This document shows positions 1 through 7,399 of a DNA stretch of 64,000 nucleotides, piece after piece. A program made the translations under genes and the position numbers. How positions within the stretch are numbered: position 1 is the first letter of the stretch; the number at the start of each line of letters is the position of its first letter. A model generated the notes under the pieces. It did not search any database, had not been told where the DNA came from, and saw nothing but the letters and a program-made list of their open reading frames with translations. Origin of the DNA: Caldilineae bacterium. GTDB taxonomy: Bacteria; Chloroflexota; Anaerolineae; JAAEKA01. Location of the stretch: NCBI GenBank assembly GCA_020634555.1, contig JACKBK010000008.1, forward strand, positions 1 through 64,000, given 5' to 3'.

Positions 1-1
1 G

Positions 2-742
2 CTGGTAACCGGCGGCTTCTGGAGCAAGGATGCGATCCTGATCGGTACCTTCCAGGACGGACAGTGGCTGTTGTATGCCATCGGCCTGTTTGGGGCGCTG
101 CTGACCGCCATCTACAGCTTCAAGATGGTGTTTGTGGTCTTTTGGGGCAAGCCCCGGGACCAGAAACTTTACGACCATGCGCACGAGTCGCCGCGGCTGA
201 TGACCTGGCCGTTGTGGATCCTGGCAGTGCTGTCGATAGTTGTCAGCTACCTGTTCCTGCCTGAGTTCCTGCCCGTGGTCGGCGGCCTGCTAGGCGGCTG
301 GCTGGAAACAGCGGTGGCGCATGGTACCGAGGTAGCCCATCTGACGATACCGATCGAGGTTGTGTTGCTGGTCGCATCAACTATTGTTTCATTGACCGGC
401 ACGTATCTGGCGTATCGCTGGTACGTGCAGAAGCCGGAGAGCGTGGCCAGCCTGCGCGAGCGGCTGAGCTTCTTCCACAAGCTGGCCGACAACGGCTACT
501 ACTTTGATGCTGCCTATGACTGGATGCGCCGCGGGCTGTGGGCTGCGGCTCGCTGGCTGGCCGGCACGTTCGACGCCGGCATCATCGACCGGGCGGTCAA
601 CGGTATCGCCAAAGGCACCGGTGTGGTCGGCGCATGGACGGCCCGATTGCAGACCGGTCTGGTAGGTGTCTACGCCCTGACGTTGTTCGTTGGGTTGGTC
701 GTCGTACTTGGCTACTTCCTGATCACGGCGCTGCTGAAGTAA
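2..742 (+). CDS. nuoL: NADH-quinone oxidoreductase subunit L, C-terminal part (truncated by window edge)
   Basis: The reading frame is open from the first base of the window, so this is the 3' end of a longer gene. The visible 246 residues begin with the motif GGFWSKDAIL, typical of the late transmembrane helices of NuoL, the distal proton-pumping antiporter-like subunit of respiratory complex I. Several hydrophobic helices follow, and a hydrophobic final helix ends at the stop codon. NuoL transfers protons across the cytoplasmic membrane coupled to NADH:quinone electron transfer. nuoM follows after 11 bases and nuoN after that, the standard L-M-N order, so the three are surely cotranscribed. 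The N-terminal two thirds of the protein lie outside the window. Confidence 0.93.
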   Translation: MVTGGFWSKDAILIGTFQDGQWLLYAIGLFGALLTAIYSFKMVFVVFWGKPRDQKLYDHAHESPRLMTWPLWILAVLSIVVSYLFLPEFLPVVGGLLGGWLETAVAHGTEVAHLTIPIEVVLLVASTIVSLTGTYLAYRWYVQKPESVASLRERLSFFHKLADNGYYFDAAYDWMRRGLWAAARWLAGTFDAGIIDRAVNGIAKGTGVVGAWTARLQTGLVGVYALTLFVGLVVVLGYFLITALLK

Positions 743-753
743 AGATCCAAATT

Positions 754-2292
754 ATGGACATTCCTTTGCTTTCGATTATCGTATTTCTTCCGCTATTGGG
801 CAGCCTGGTGTTGCTGGTGCTGCGGGGTGAGAAGCTGCTAAAGTCCGTGGCGCTGTTGTTCAGCCTGGTGACATTTGCCGTGTCACTGGTGCTGTACTTC
901 ACCTGGACGGCCGGCGAGGCAGGCATGCAGTTCCAGGAGATGATCCCGTGGTATCCTGAGCTGGGCATCGCTTACCACGTCGGTGTGGACGGTGTCAGCC
1001 TGGTGCTGGTGCTGCTGACCACCTTCCTGATGCCGCTGGTGCTGCTGTTTTCCTGGGAAGGTGTGCACGAAAAGCTGAAGGCCTATCTGGTGCTGATGCT
1101 GCTGCTGGAAACGGCCATGCTGGGCGTCTTCGTTGCGCTGGATCTGGTGCTCTTCTTCGTCTTCTTCGAGGCCAGCCTGATCCCGATGTACTTCCTGGTC
1201 GGACGCTGGGGCGGGCCGCGGCGCATCTACGCCGCGCTGAAGTTCTTCATCTTCACCGCCTTCGGCAGCGCCTTTTTGCTGGCCGGCATCATCGCGCTGG
1301 GCTTCCTGTACAAGCAGCAGACCGGCGAGCTGTCCTTCGACTTGCTGAAGTTGACGGCGGTCGGTGTACCGCTGGGCGCCCAGACGTGGCTCTTCTTCGC
1401 CTTTGCCATCGCATTCGCCATCAAGGTGCCCGTCTTCCCGTTCCACACCTGGTTGCCCGATGCCCACGTGGAGGCGCCCACCGGCGGCTCGGTGATCCTG
1501 GCCGGCGTGCTGCTGAAGATGGGAACCTACGGCTTCGTGCGCTTTTCGCTGCCCTTGTTCCCCGAGCCGACGATGAAGTACGCACCGATCTTCATTGTGC
1601 TGGCCATTATCGGCATTCTCTACGGCGCCCTGGTAGCGCTGGCGCAGAAGGACCTCAAGAAGCTGGTTGCCTACTCGTCGGTGGCACACCTGGGCTTCGT
1701 GATGCTGGGCATCTTCACGCTGGAGCTGCAAGGGTTGTCAGGCGCGGTTCTGCAGATGGTGAACCACGGGCTGAGCACCGGGGCGCTGTTCCTCCTGGTC
1801 GGCTTCATCTACGAGCGGCGGCACACGCGCATGTTGGACGACTTCGGCGGGCTGTGGAAGATCATGCCGGTGTTCGCGGCCTTTGCGCTGATCACGTTCA
1901 TGTCCAGCGCCGGGCTGCCGGGGCTGAACGGCTTCGTCGGCGAGTTCACCATCCTGACCGGTGCGATGAAGTACGGCACGGCAGCGGCGGTTTTCGGCAC
2001 CCTGGGCATCATCCTTGCGGCATGGTACCTGCTCTGGGCGTTCACCAAGACATTCCACGGCAAGCTCGACAACCCGGCCAACCAGCAGCTCAAGGATCTC
2101 AATCTGCGCGAGATCGTGATCATGGTGCCGCTGGTGCTGATGTTCCTGGTGGTCGGCCTGTTCCCCAACCTGTTCCTGGACAAGATCAACCCCTCGACCG
2201 AAGCGCTCCTGATCCAGGTGCGAGGCTCGGCCGCGGTAGCGCAGGATGCCGGCGTCGCCGCCGCACCCAGCGCGCTGGTAGAGGTGAAGTAG
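754..2292 (+). CDS. nuoM: NADH-quinone oxidoreductase subunit M
   Basis: This 512-residue polytopic membrane protein is a proton-pumping antiporter-like subunit of complex I. The open frame extends further upstream (to 538) inside nuoL, but the ATG at 754 gives the typical NuoM N-terminus (MDIPLLSIIVFLPLLGS) and a normal length. Family landmarks are visible: FFEASLIPMYFLVG, with the conserved glutamate of the proton channel, and WLPDAHVEAPTGGSVILAG with a lysine shortly after. Later helices contain the KKLVAYSSVAHLG segment shared by NuoL/M/N. The gene sits between nuoL and nuoN with gaps of 11 and 6 bases, so it is part of one transcription unit. The tail is Ala/Val-rich and has no recognisable function. 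Confidence 0.95.
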   Translation: MDIPLLSIIVFLPLLGSLVLLVLRGEKLLKSVALLFSLVTFAVSLVLYFTWTAGEAGMQFQEMIPWYPELGIAYHVGVDGVSLVLVLLTTFLMPLVLLFSWEGVHEKLKAYLVLMLLLETAMLGVFVALDLVLFFVFFEASLIPMYFLVGRWGGPRRIYAALKFFIFTAFGSAFLLAGIIALGFLYKQQTGELSFDLLKLTAVGVPLGAQTWLFFAFAIAFAIKVPVFPFHTWLPDAHVEAPTGGSVILAGVLLKMGTYGFVRFSLPLFPEPTMKYAPIFIVLAIIGILYGALVALAQKDLKKLVAYSSVAHLGFVMLGIFTLELQGLSGAVLQMVNHGLSTGALFLLVGFIYERRHTRMLDDFGGLWKIMPVFAAFALITFMSSAGLPGLNGFVGEFTILTGAMKYGTAAAVFGTLGIILAAWYLLWAFTKTFHGKLDNPANQQLKDLNLREIVIMVPLVLMFLVVGLFPNLFLDKINPSTEALLIQVRGSAAVAQDAGVAAAPSALVEVK

Positions 2293-2298
2293 CGACCT

Positions 2299-3843
2299 AT
2301 GACGCTTCCGCAACTCAACTTTCTGGCAATCCTTCCACAGATAATCGTCACAGCAGCCGCGTTGCTCGTTCTGATTGTCGATGCCGTTGATCGCCGCGGC
2401 GCGTTCAGCCACCGCGCGCTCGCGTGGCTGTCGTTGCTTGGCCTGCTGGCTGCCGGCGCTGCCGTGGTGTGGCTGGCCCTTCAGGGCGGCCGGCAGTCCT
2501 TCCAGGACATGTCCGTAGCCGACGGCTATTCGCTGGCCTTCTCAGGCGTCATCCTGCTGGCTGCGGTGTTGGGCGTGCTGCTGGCCAAGGATACGGTGAA
2601 CCAGTTCACCCGGATGCCGGGCGCGTACTATGCGCTGCTATTGCTGGCTGTAGTCGGCATGATGAGCATGGCCTCAGCCACCGACCTGATCGTCGTTTTC
2701 CTGTCGCTGGAGATCCTGTCGCTGGCGCTTTACGTCCTGGTTGGCTTCAATCTGCACGAGGCGCGCAGTGCTGAGGCATCACTCAAATATTTCCTGTTGG
2801 GCGCCTTTGCTTCCGGGTTCTTTCTGTACGGGGCGGCGCTGCTTTACGGCGCGACCGGCACCACCAACATCGCGCAGATCGGCCATGCGCTGAATGCCGG
2901 CGGCGGCAACAGCCTGTATCTCTACGCAGGAACGGCCCTGCTGATCGTCGGGTTCGGCTTCAAGATCGCCATGGCGCCGTTCCACATGTGGACGCCTGAC
3001 GCCTATCAGGGTGCGCCGACCCCGGTCACCGGCTTCATGTCGGTGGCGACCAAGGTTGCCGCGTTCGCTGCGTTCATGCGGGTGTTCATGCTGGCTCTGC
3101 CGGCAGCCCAAGACACTTGGAGTTGGGCGCTGGCCATTCTGGCAGCGGTGACTATGACGCTGGGCAATCTGGCCGCGTTGCGCCAGGCCAGCCTGAAACG
3201 CATGCTGGCCTATTCCAGCATCGCCCACGCCGGTTATGCGCTGGTCGGCCTAGTCCCCGGCACGCCCGGCGGCGCAGTGGCCGTGCTCTTTTACATGCTG
3301 TCCTATGCGCTGATGAACCTCGGCGCGTTTGCCGTGCTGGTAGCGCTGGAGCGGCGCGGCGAGAACGACGTGCAGCGCGGCGACATGAGCGGGCTGGCCG
3401 ACCGGCGGCCTGGACTGGCAGCCGCGATGGCGATCTTCATGTTTGCCCTGGCCGGCATTCCGCCCTTCGTCGGTTTCTTCGCCAAGTTCTTCGTCTTCGG
3501 CGCCGCAGCCGAGGCTGGCTGGATCTGGCTGGTTGTCATCGGCGTGATCAACAGCGTGATCTCGGCGTACTACTACCTGTCAGTGGTCGTCGGCATGTAC
3601 TTCAAACCACAGACTGAGGCCGCGCCAACGGCGACCGCCAAGGGACGCAAGGCGAAGGACAAAGCGGCTCCGGCCGCGGCCGCTCCCGCACCTGTCGCCG
3701 ATGTGCCCGCTCTGGCTACCTCCCAGACGGCGATCCGGCTGGCCGTCATCCTGGCGGCGATTGGCACCGTGGCCGTCGGCATCTACCCGGCGCCGTGGAC
3801 GGCCTATATCACCCAGGCGGTGCAGTCGATCTTCGGCGGGTAG
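2299..3843 (+). CDS. nuoN: NADH-quinone oxidoreductase subunit N
   Basis: This 514-residue membrane protein is the third antiporter-like subunit of complex I. It has the expected run of about 14 hydrophobic helices, the motif MAPFHMWTPDAYQGAPTPVT with KVAAF after it, and the LKRMLAYSSIAHAGY segment found in all three homologues. It starts 6 bases after nuoM and closes the operon. One oddity: between the last two helices (about residues 435-475) lies a soluble Ala/Pro/Lys-rich loop containing GRKAKDK and alanine repeats, longer than is usual for NuoN. Codon use matches its neighbours, so the loop looks like a lineage extension rather than a foreign insertion. Confidence 0.95.
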   Translation: MTLPQLNFLAILPQIIVTAAALLVLIVDAVDRRGAFSHRALAWLSLLGLLAAGAAVVWLALQGGRQSFQDMSVADGYSLAFSGVILLAAVLGVLLAKDTVNQFTRMPGAYYALLLLAVVGMMSMASATDLIVVFLSLEILSLALYVLVGFNLHEARSAEASLKYFLLGAFASGFFLYGAALLYGATGTTNIAQIGHALNAGGGNSLYLYAGTALLIVGFGFKIAMAPFHMWTPDAYQGAPTPVTGFMSVATKVAAFAAFMRVFMLALPAAQDTWSWALAILAAVTMTLGNLAALRQASLKRMLAYSSIAHAGYALVGLVPGTPGGAVAVLFYMLSYALMNLGAFAVLVALERRGENDVQRGDMSGLADRRPGLAAAMAIFMFALAGIPPFVGFFAKFFVFGAAAEAGWIWLVVIGVINSVISAYYYLSVVVGMYFKPQTEAAPTATAKGRKAKDKAAPAAAAPAPVADVPALATSQTAIRLAVILAAIGTVAVGIYPAPWTAYITQAVQSIFGG

Positions 3844-3881
3844 GACCATTCAACGACGGCGCTGGCTGAACGGCCAATGTA

Positions 3882-3945
3882 CACAGATGAAGAGCAACAC
3901 GGATAACCCGAATTGGGGATCTATCCGTGTTTCCTTTTATCTGTG
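3882..3945. repeat. Nested palindrome after nuoN
   Basis: Two nested inverted repeats lie between nuoN and the cytochrome gene. The outer arms are CACAGAT (3882-3888) and ATCTGTG (3939-3945). The inner arms are AACACGGATA (3896-3905) and TATCCGTGTT (3922-3931), a perfect 10 bp stem. The fold could end nuo transcription, although no T-run follows. A shorter related string with ACACGGATTTCACGGATC occurs at about 54988-55006 between menD and menB, which suggests a dispersed repeat. Confidence 0.6.
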
Positions 3946-3965
3946 GGAAAAATGTGATTGAACCC

Positions 3966-6392
3966 ATGAAATCCAAACCAACCCGAATGCTTGTGGTCCT
4001 CATCGTTGCGATGGGGGTCGTGTTTTTATTTGCCGCCGTTGCCGCGGCCTGGACGCCTGTGTCAACGACACCGCTGAACGGTCCGGTGACACAGGCTGAC
4101 CTGCCGCCGCGCGCCGCCGTTTCCTGGACGCCGACGCCCGTGGCCGACGATGCGCTGGTGCATATGCCCGGCACGCAGCCCTTTGGCGCCTTTCTGGACG
4201 ATGCGGTCACCTGTACCGAGGGGTGCCACGGCAACTACGACCAGCAGATCGAGCCGGGCTTCCTCTGGAAAGGCTCCATGATGGGCCAGTCGGCGCGCGA
4301 CTTCATCTTCTGGAGCACCATGACCGTCGCCGGCCAGGACTCTATCTGGGCCATCGGCTCACCCAACGCGGTTGACATCTGCGAGCGCTGCCACTTCCCC
4401 AAGGGCTGGGTCGAGGGCCGCTCTGATCCGCCCAACGCGTCGGCGATGACCGGCGGCGACTTCGACGGCGTCTCGTGCGACGTGTGCCACCGCATGGTCG
4501 ATCCCTTCTTCGAGGATACCTACGCCGGCACCCGCGACGGCGACGACTGGCAGGGCTACTGGGACGAGGCGGGCAACACCGGCCCCGGCAGCGGCACGCT
4601 GTCTCAGAACATGGCTGACGGCACGCGGGTTGTCGATGCTGGCGTGGTTCAGGCGCTTTCCTACTTCAATGGCAACGCGTATTATGGACCGGACAACCGG
4701 CCGGAACCGGCAACCTATACGGAAAACGGCGGCGGCCAGTACGTCCTCAGTCCGGAGATGGACAAGCGCGCCTCCTTCGCCGACGCGCCCGAGTATCATC
4801 CCCGCCTTTACAGTCGCTACCACAAGAGCAAGTACTTCTGCGGCTCATGCCACGACGTGTCGAACCCGGTGCTGGCCAATCTGGCCTACGCCGGCACGCC
4901 GCCCGGCGACGGCACCACGGTGTTGCCTAGTGAGGAGCTCCCCGCCTCGGCTTACTTCCACGTCGAGCGCACCTTCTCCGAGTTCATGCTCTCGGCCTAC
5001 GCGCAGGACGGCGGGGCGGCGGGGATCGGACCGTTTGCGCCCGGCAGCTTCCCGACATCCCGCCCCGGCGATAACATCGCGACCTGCCAGGATTGCCACA
5101 TGCGCGACGCGGCCGGTTACGCGGCCAACCCAAATATCCCAGGTGTCGTCTACCGCACGGGCGATCCCAACACCACCGGTAGCACCGAGCATCTGGCCAG
5201 CGGGCAGCCGACCCACGACCTGACCGGCGGCAACATGTGGGTGCCGTGGGTGCTGGCCAGTGCGGTCGCCGGTTCTTCCAACTACGACGCTACCAACGAC
5301 GCGTTGCTGAACCAGGGCGCGGGCGTGCTGACCCTCGACCTGACGGAGGGGCTGGGGCTGGACGCCGATGCGCTGCTGGCGGCCGTCGATCGCGCCGAAC
5401 AGAACCTGCACGACGCCGCATCGATTCGCGAGCTGGAGTACAGTCCCGACACCGGCGCGCTCTCCTTCCGTATCCAAAACCAGACCGGCCACAAGCTGAT
5501 CAGCGGCTACCCTGAAGGCCGGCGCATGTTCGTCAACGTGCGTTTGTACGATGCGGGCGACAATCTGATCGCCGAGATCAACCCGTACGACGCGGCCGCC
5601 GGCACGCTGAAGGGGCTCGGCACGCCGTCCAGCCCGCCGCTGGGCGCCGGCGAAAGCCATGACGACGCGCTGGTCTACGAGGCGGCCATGCGCAGCACAC
5701 TGACCGGCGAGGACAAGACCTTCCACTTTGCGCTGGCCGACGGGCGCTACAAGGACAACCGTATCCCGCCGCTGGGGTTCGATATTGCCAACGCCGCCGA
5801 ACGGCTGGCCCAGCCGGTCTGGCAGGGCGAAAACGCCCCCGACTATTACAGCGCCGCCGAGTACGCCGGTGGCTACGACCATGTCAGCCTGCTGGCCGCG
5901 CCCGGCGCATCGCGTGTCGAGGTCGATCTTTACTACCAGACCACCAGCCGCGAGTACATGGAGTTTCTGCGCGACGAGATTGCCGGTACCGGCGATACGT
6001 TGCCCGACCCCAATCCCGGCACCCCCGAGAACGAAGCCTACATCATCCAGACCGACCCGTTCTTCGACCAGCTCCGCGCCTGGGGACCGACTCTTTGGCA
6101 GCTTTGGGAGCACAACATGAACGTGCCGGGCGCCGCGCCGGTGCTGATGACCACAGCCGGCTTCGATGTGACCGGCGCCTGCCACTACGCCGATGTGGAG
6201 CCCAACGCCGACCACGGCAACCCCGCGGCTTGCGACGGCGACGTGGACGTGGCCGACATCCAGCGCATCGCCGGCTGCTGGAACCAGCCCATCGGTACTG
6301 CGTGTCCGATCGCGCTGGACATCGACACCAGCGGCGACCTGACCGTGCTCGACATAACCCTGGCAGCCGAAGAATGGGGCTGGCCCGACTGA
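3966..6392 (+). CDS. Secreted multiheme c-type cytochrome with C-terminal dockerin-like domain
   Basis: This protein has 808 residues if it starts at the ATG at 3966. The frame is open a little further upstream, but those codons lie in a palindromic repeat, and MKSKPTRMLVVLIVAMGVV is a clean signal peptide or anchor. Four CxxCH heme-binding motifs are visible: CERCH (139-143), CDVCH (171-175), CGSCH (292-296) and CQDCH (374-378). A CxxxCH variant, CTEGCH (83-88), could hold a fifth heme. The middle, residues 400-740, has no motif I recognise. Residues about 756-808 read as two calcium-loop halves (DGDVDVADIQRIAG and DIDTSGDLTVLDITLAA), the pattern of a type I dockerin. It probably acts outside the membrane in electron transfer; the redox partner is unknown. 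It follows nuoN on the same strand, but a 122-base gap with a palindrome argues for a separate transcript. Confidence 0.8.
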   Translation: MKSKPTRMLVVLIVAMGVVFLFAAVAAAWTPVSTTPLNGPVTQADLPPRAAVSWTPTPVADDALVHMPGTQPFGAFLDDAVTCTEGCHGNYDQQIEPGFLWKGSMMGQSARDFIFWSTMTVAGQDSIWAIGSPNAVDICERCHFPKGWVEGRSDPPNASAMTGGDFDGVSCDVCHRMVDPFFEDTYAGTRDGDDWQGYWDEAGNTGPGSGTLSQNMADGTRVVDAGVVQALSYFNGNAYYGPDNRPEPATYTENGGGQYVLSPEMDKRASFADAPEYHPRLYSRYHKSKYFCGSCHDVSNPVLANLAYAGTPPGDGTTVLPSEELPASAYFHVERTFSEFMLSAYAQDGGAAGIGPFAPGSFPTSRPGDNIATCQDCHMRDAAGYAANPNIPGVVYRTGDPNTTGSTEHLASGQPTHDLTGGNMWVPWVLASAVAGSSNYDATNDALLNQGAGVLTLDLTEGLGLDADALLAAVDRAEQNLHDAASIRELEYSPDTGALSFRIQNQTGHKLISGYPEGRRMFVNVRLYDAGDNLIAEINPYDAAAGTLKGLGTPSSPPLGAGESHDDALVYEAAMRSTLTGEDKTFHFALADGRYKDNRIPPLGFDIANAAERLAQPVWQGENAPDYYSAAEYAGGYDHVSLLAAPGASRVEVDLYYQTTSREYMEFLRDEIAGTGDTLPDPNPGTPENEAYIIQTDPFFDQLRAWGPTLWQLWEHNMNVPGAAPVLMTTAGFDVTGACHYADVEPNADHGNPAACDGDVDVADIQRIAGCWNQPIGTACPIALDIDTSGDLTVLDITLAAEEWGWPD

Positions 6393-6398
6393 GAATCA

Positions 6399-6432
6399 AG
6401 AAGTTCGACTTTTTCCGAAAAGTCGAACTTCT
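6399..6432. terminator. Hairpin after the cytochrome gene
   Basis: Arms AGAAGTTCGACTTTT and AAAAGTCGAACTTCT face each other across a very short loop, beginning 7 bases after the stop codon. The stem is about 15 bp. No long T-run follows, so it may end transcription by another route or be a repeat related to the palindrome at 6460. Confidence 0.55.
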
Positions 6433-6459
6433 ACGCCGGCCGCGACCATCGTCAAGTAA

Positions 6460-6514
6460 AAAGATGCCAACTTTTTCCTTCGGGACGGTTCCCAGTCGGA
6501 AAGTTGGCATCTTT
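6460..6514. repeat. Palindromic repeat, family A, copy 1
   Basis: The arms AAAGATGCCAACTTT and AAAGTTGGCATCTTT flank a 24-base centre containing CGGGACGGTTCCCAGTC. The same centre and inner arms occur, in opposite orientation, at 51695-51746. There the outer base pairs differ but still pair, which indicates that the fold is conserved. It sits between two convergent genes, 3 bases past the stop of the minus-strand gene, and may serve as a bidirectional terminator. Confidence 0.8.
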
Positions 6515-6517
6515 ACT

Positions 6518-6817
6518 TCAGCGAAACAACTCTCGCAGCCGGTCCAGCCAGCCGGCGGAGCGCGGTCCGGGCAACGTGGATAGGAACCGCCGCGCGGCTG
6601 CTTCCCACTCGCGCGCGACCACCGTTACGGTAGTTGGGTTGTCAGGTGCGGTTCGTGCGGCGCTAACGACCACGCTGCCGCCGCCGCCGCTGAATGTGAT
6701 CTGGCGATGTTGGCGATTGCTGACCTCGAGGCCGAGGCCATCGGGGCCGAAAAAGTGGTCAGCCTGTACGATTATCTCGTCCGATGTGAGCGCAGTCTGC
6801 GCTTCGAGTGAGATCAT
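6518..6817 (-). CDS. Hypothetical protein, 99 residues
   Basis: I do not recognise this gene. It begins with ATG and encodes a small, probably cytoplasmic protein. The first half is beta-rich, with a glycine cluster (FSGGGGSVVV). The end is basic and helical (GWLDRLRELFR), possibly amphipathic. No signal peptide or membrane segment is seen. It lies 20 bases downstream of the 158-residue gene at 6838-7314 on the same strand, so the two are probably cotranscribed and may act together. It ends next to a palindromic repeat. The opposite strand shows no better coding candidate. Confidence 0.55.
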   Translation of the reverse strand: MISLEAQTALTSDEIIVQADHFFGPDGLGLEVSNRQHRQITFSGGGGSVVVSAARTAPDNPTTVTVVAREWEAAARRFLSTLPGPRSAGWLDRLRELFR

Positions 6818-6837
6818 GGCAACGCGCCAATGACAGC

Positions 6838-7314
6838 CTACTCTTTCGGGTCTTCGAGAAGGTCCAACAGCGTGCTGAAAATGTCCTTCAACTCTTTCAG
6901 CGCCTCGTCGATCCTGGCTGCTTTGATCAGGCTGTCGAGCAACACGTCGATCGCGTCGAGCAATGCCTTGAGGCTCTTGATCGTTCGCAACTTCTCCCAG
7001 ATGTCTCGCAGACGGTCGATGATCTCCAGCTTTAGCTCAAGTTGTGCGCCGTAGAGCCCAAAGGCAGTCATCTGGTCGCGGCTCAGGTCCCGTATTCTTT
7101 GCTCTGCAACGTTTTTTGTGCCGGGAGGATTGAACGACTGGGCGAACTCTGTCCACGCGCGTTCCAGCAGCGGTTTCAGGTCCCGCGGCGCCAACGGACG
7201 TCCAACGGCGTCTCGCACGTCCTCCAGATACAGCTCGCGCAGCAGGCTATGGGTTTGCCTCAGAAACGTGACCAATCTTTCACGGTCCCGATCCAGGTTG
7301 CTCGATTCGGTCAA
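6838..7314 (-). CDS. Hypothetical helical protein, 158 residues
   Basis: This is an unrecognised, mostly alpha-helical soluble protein, rich in Leu, Asp, Glu, Lys and Arg. The C-terminal third (KALLDAIDVLLDSLIKAA, then EALKELKDIFSTLLDLLE) looks like amphipathic helices or a coiled coil. The start is a TTG at 7314 with AAGGAG 10 bases upstream; the nearer ATG at 7323 is followed at once by a stop, so TTG is preferred. It is followed after 20 bases by the 99-residue gene on the same strand. It could be a scaffold or regulator, but nothing in the sequence gives a function. Confidence 0.6.
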   Translation of the reverse strand: MTESSNLDRDRERLVTFLRQTHSLLRELYLEDVRDAVGRPLAPRDLKPLLERAWTEFAQSFNPPGTKNVAEQRIRDLSRDQMTAFGLYGAQLELKLEIIDRLRDIWEKLRTIKSLKALLDAIDVLLDSLIKAARIDEALKELKDIFSTLLDLLEDPKE

Positions 7315-7399
7315 TGCCTACATGCTCCTTGCCAGCAAACCTCAATCACACTCTCACGCTTCACGTTTCGCGCTTCGCGCACCGTCCGCTTCACCGCCC

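Noticed and set aside
4845..6215. Long minus-strand frame (456 residues) opposite the cytochrome gene
   Set aside because: It has no motif and low complexity (Val, Ala, Gly, Arg). The plus strand has heme motifs and a signal peptide.
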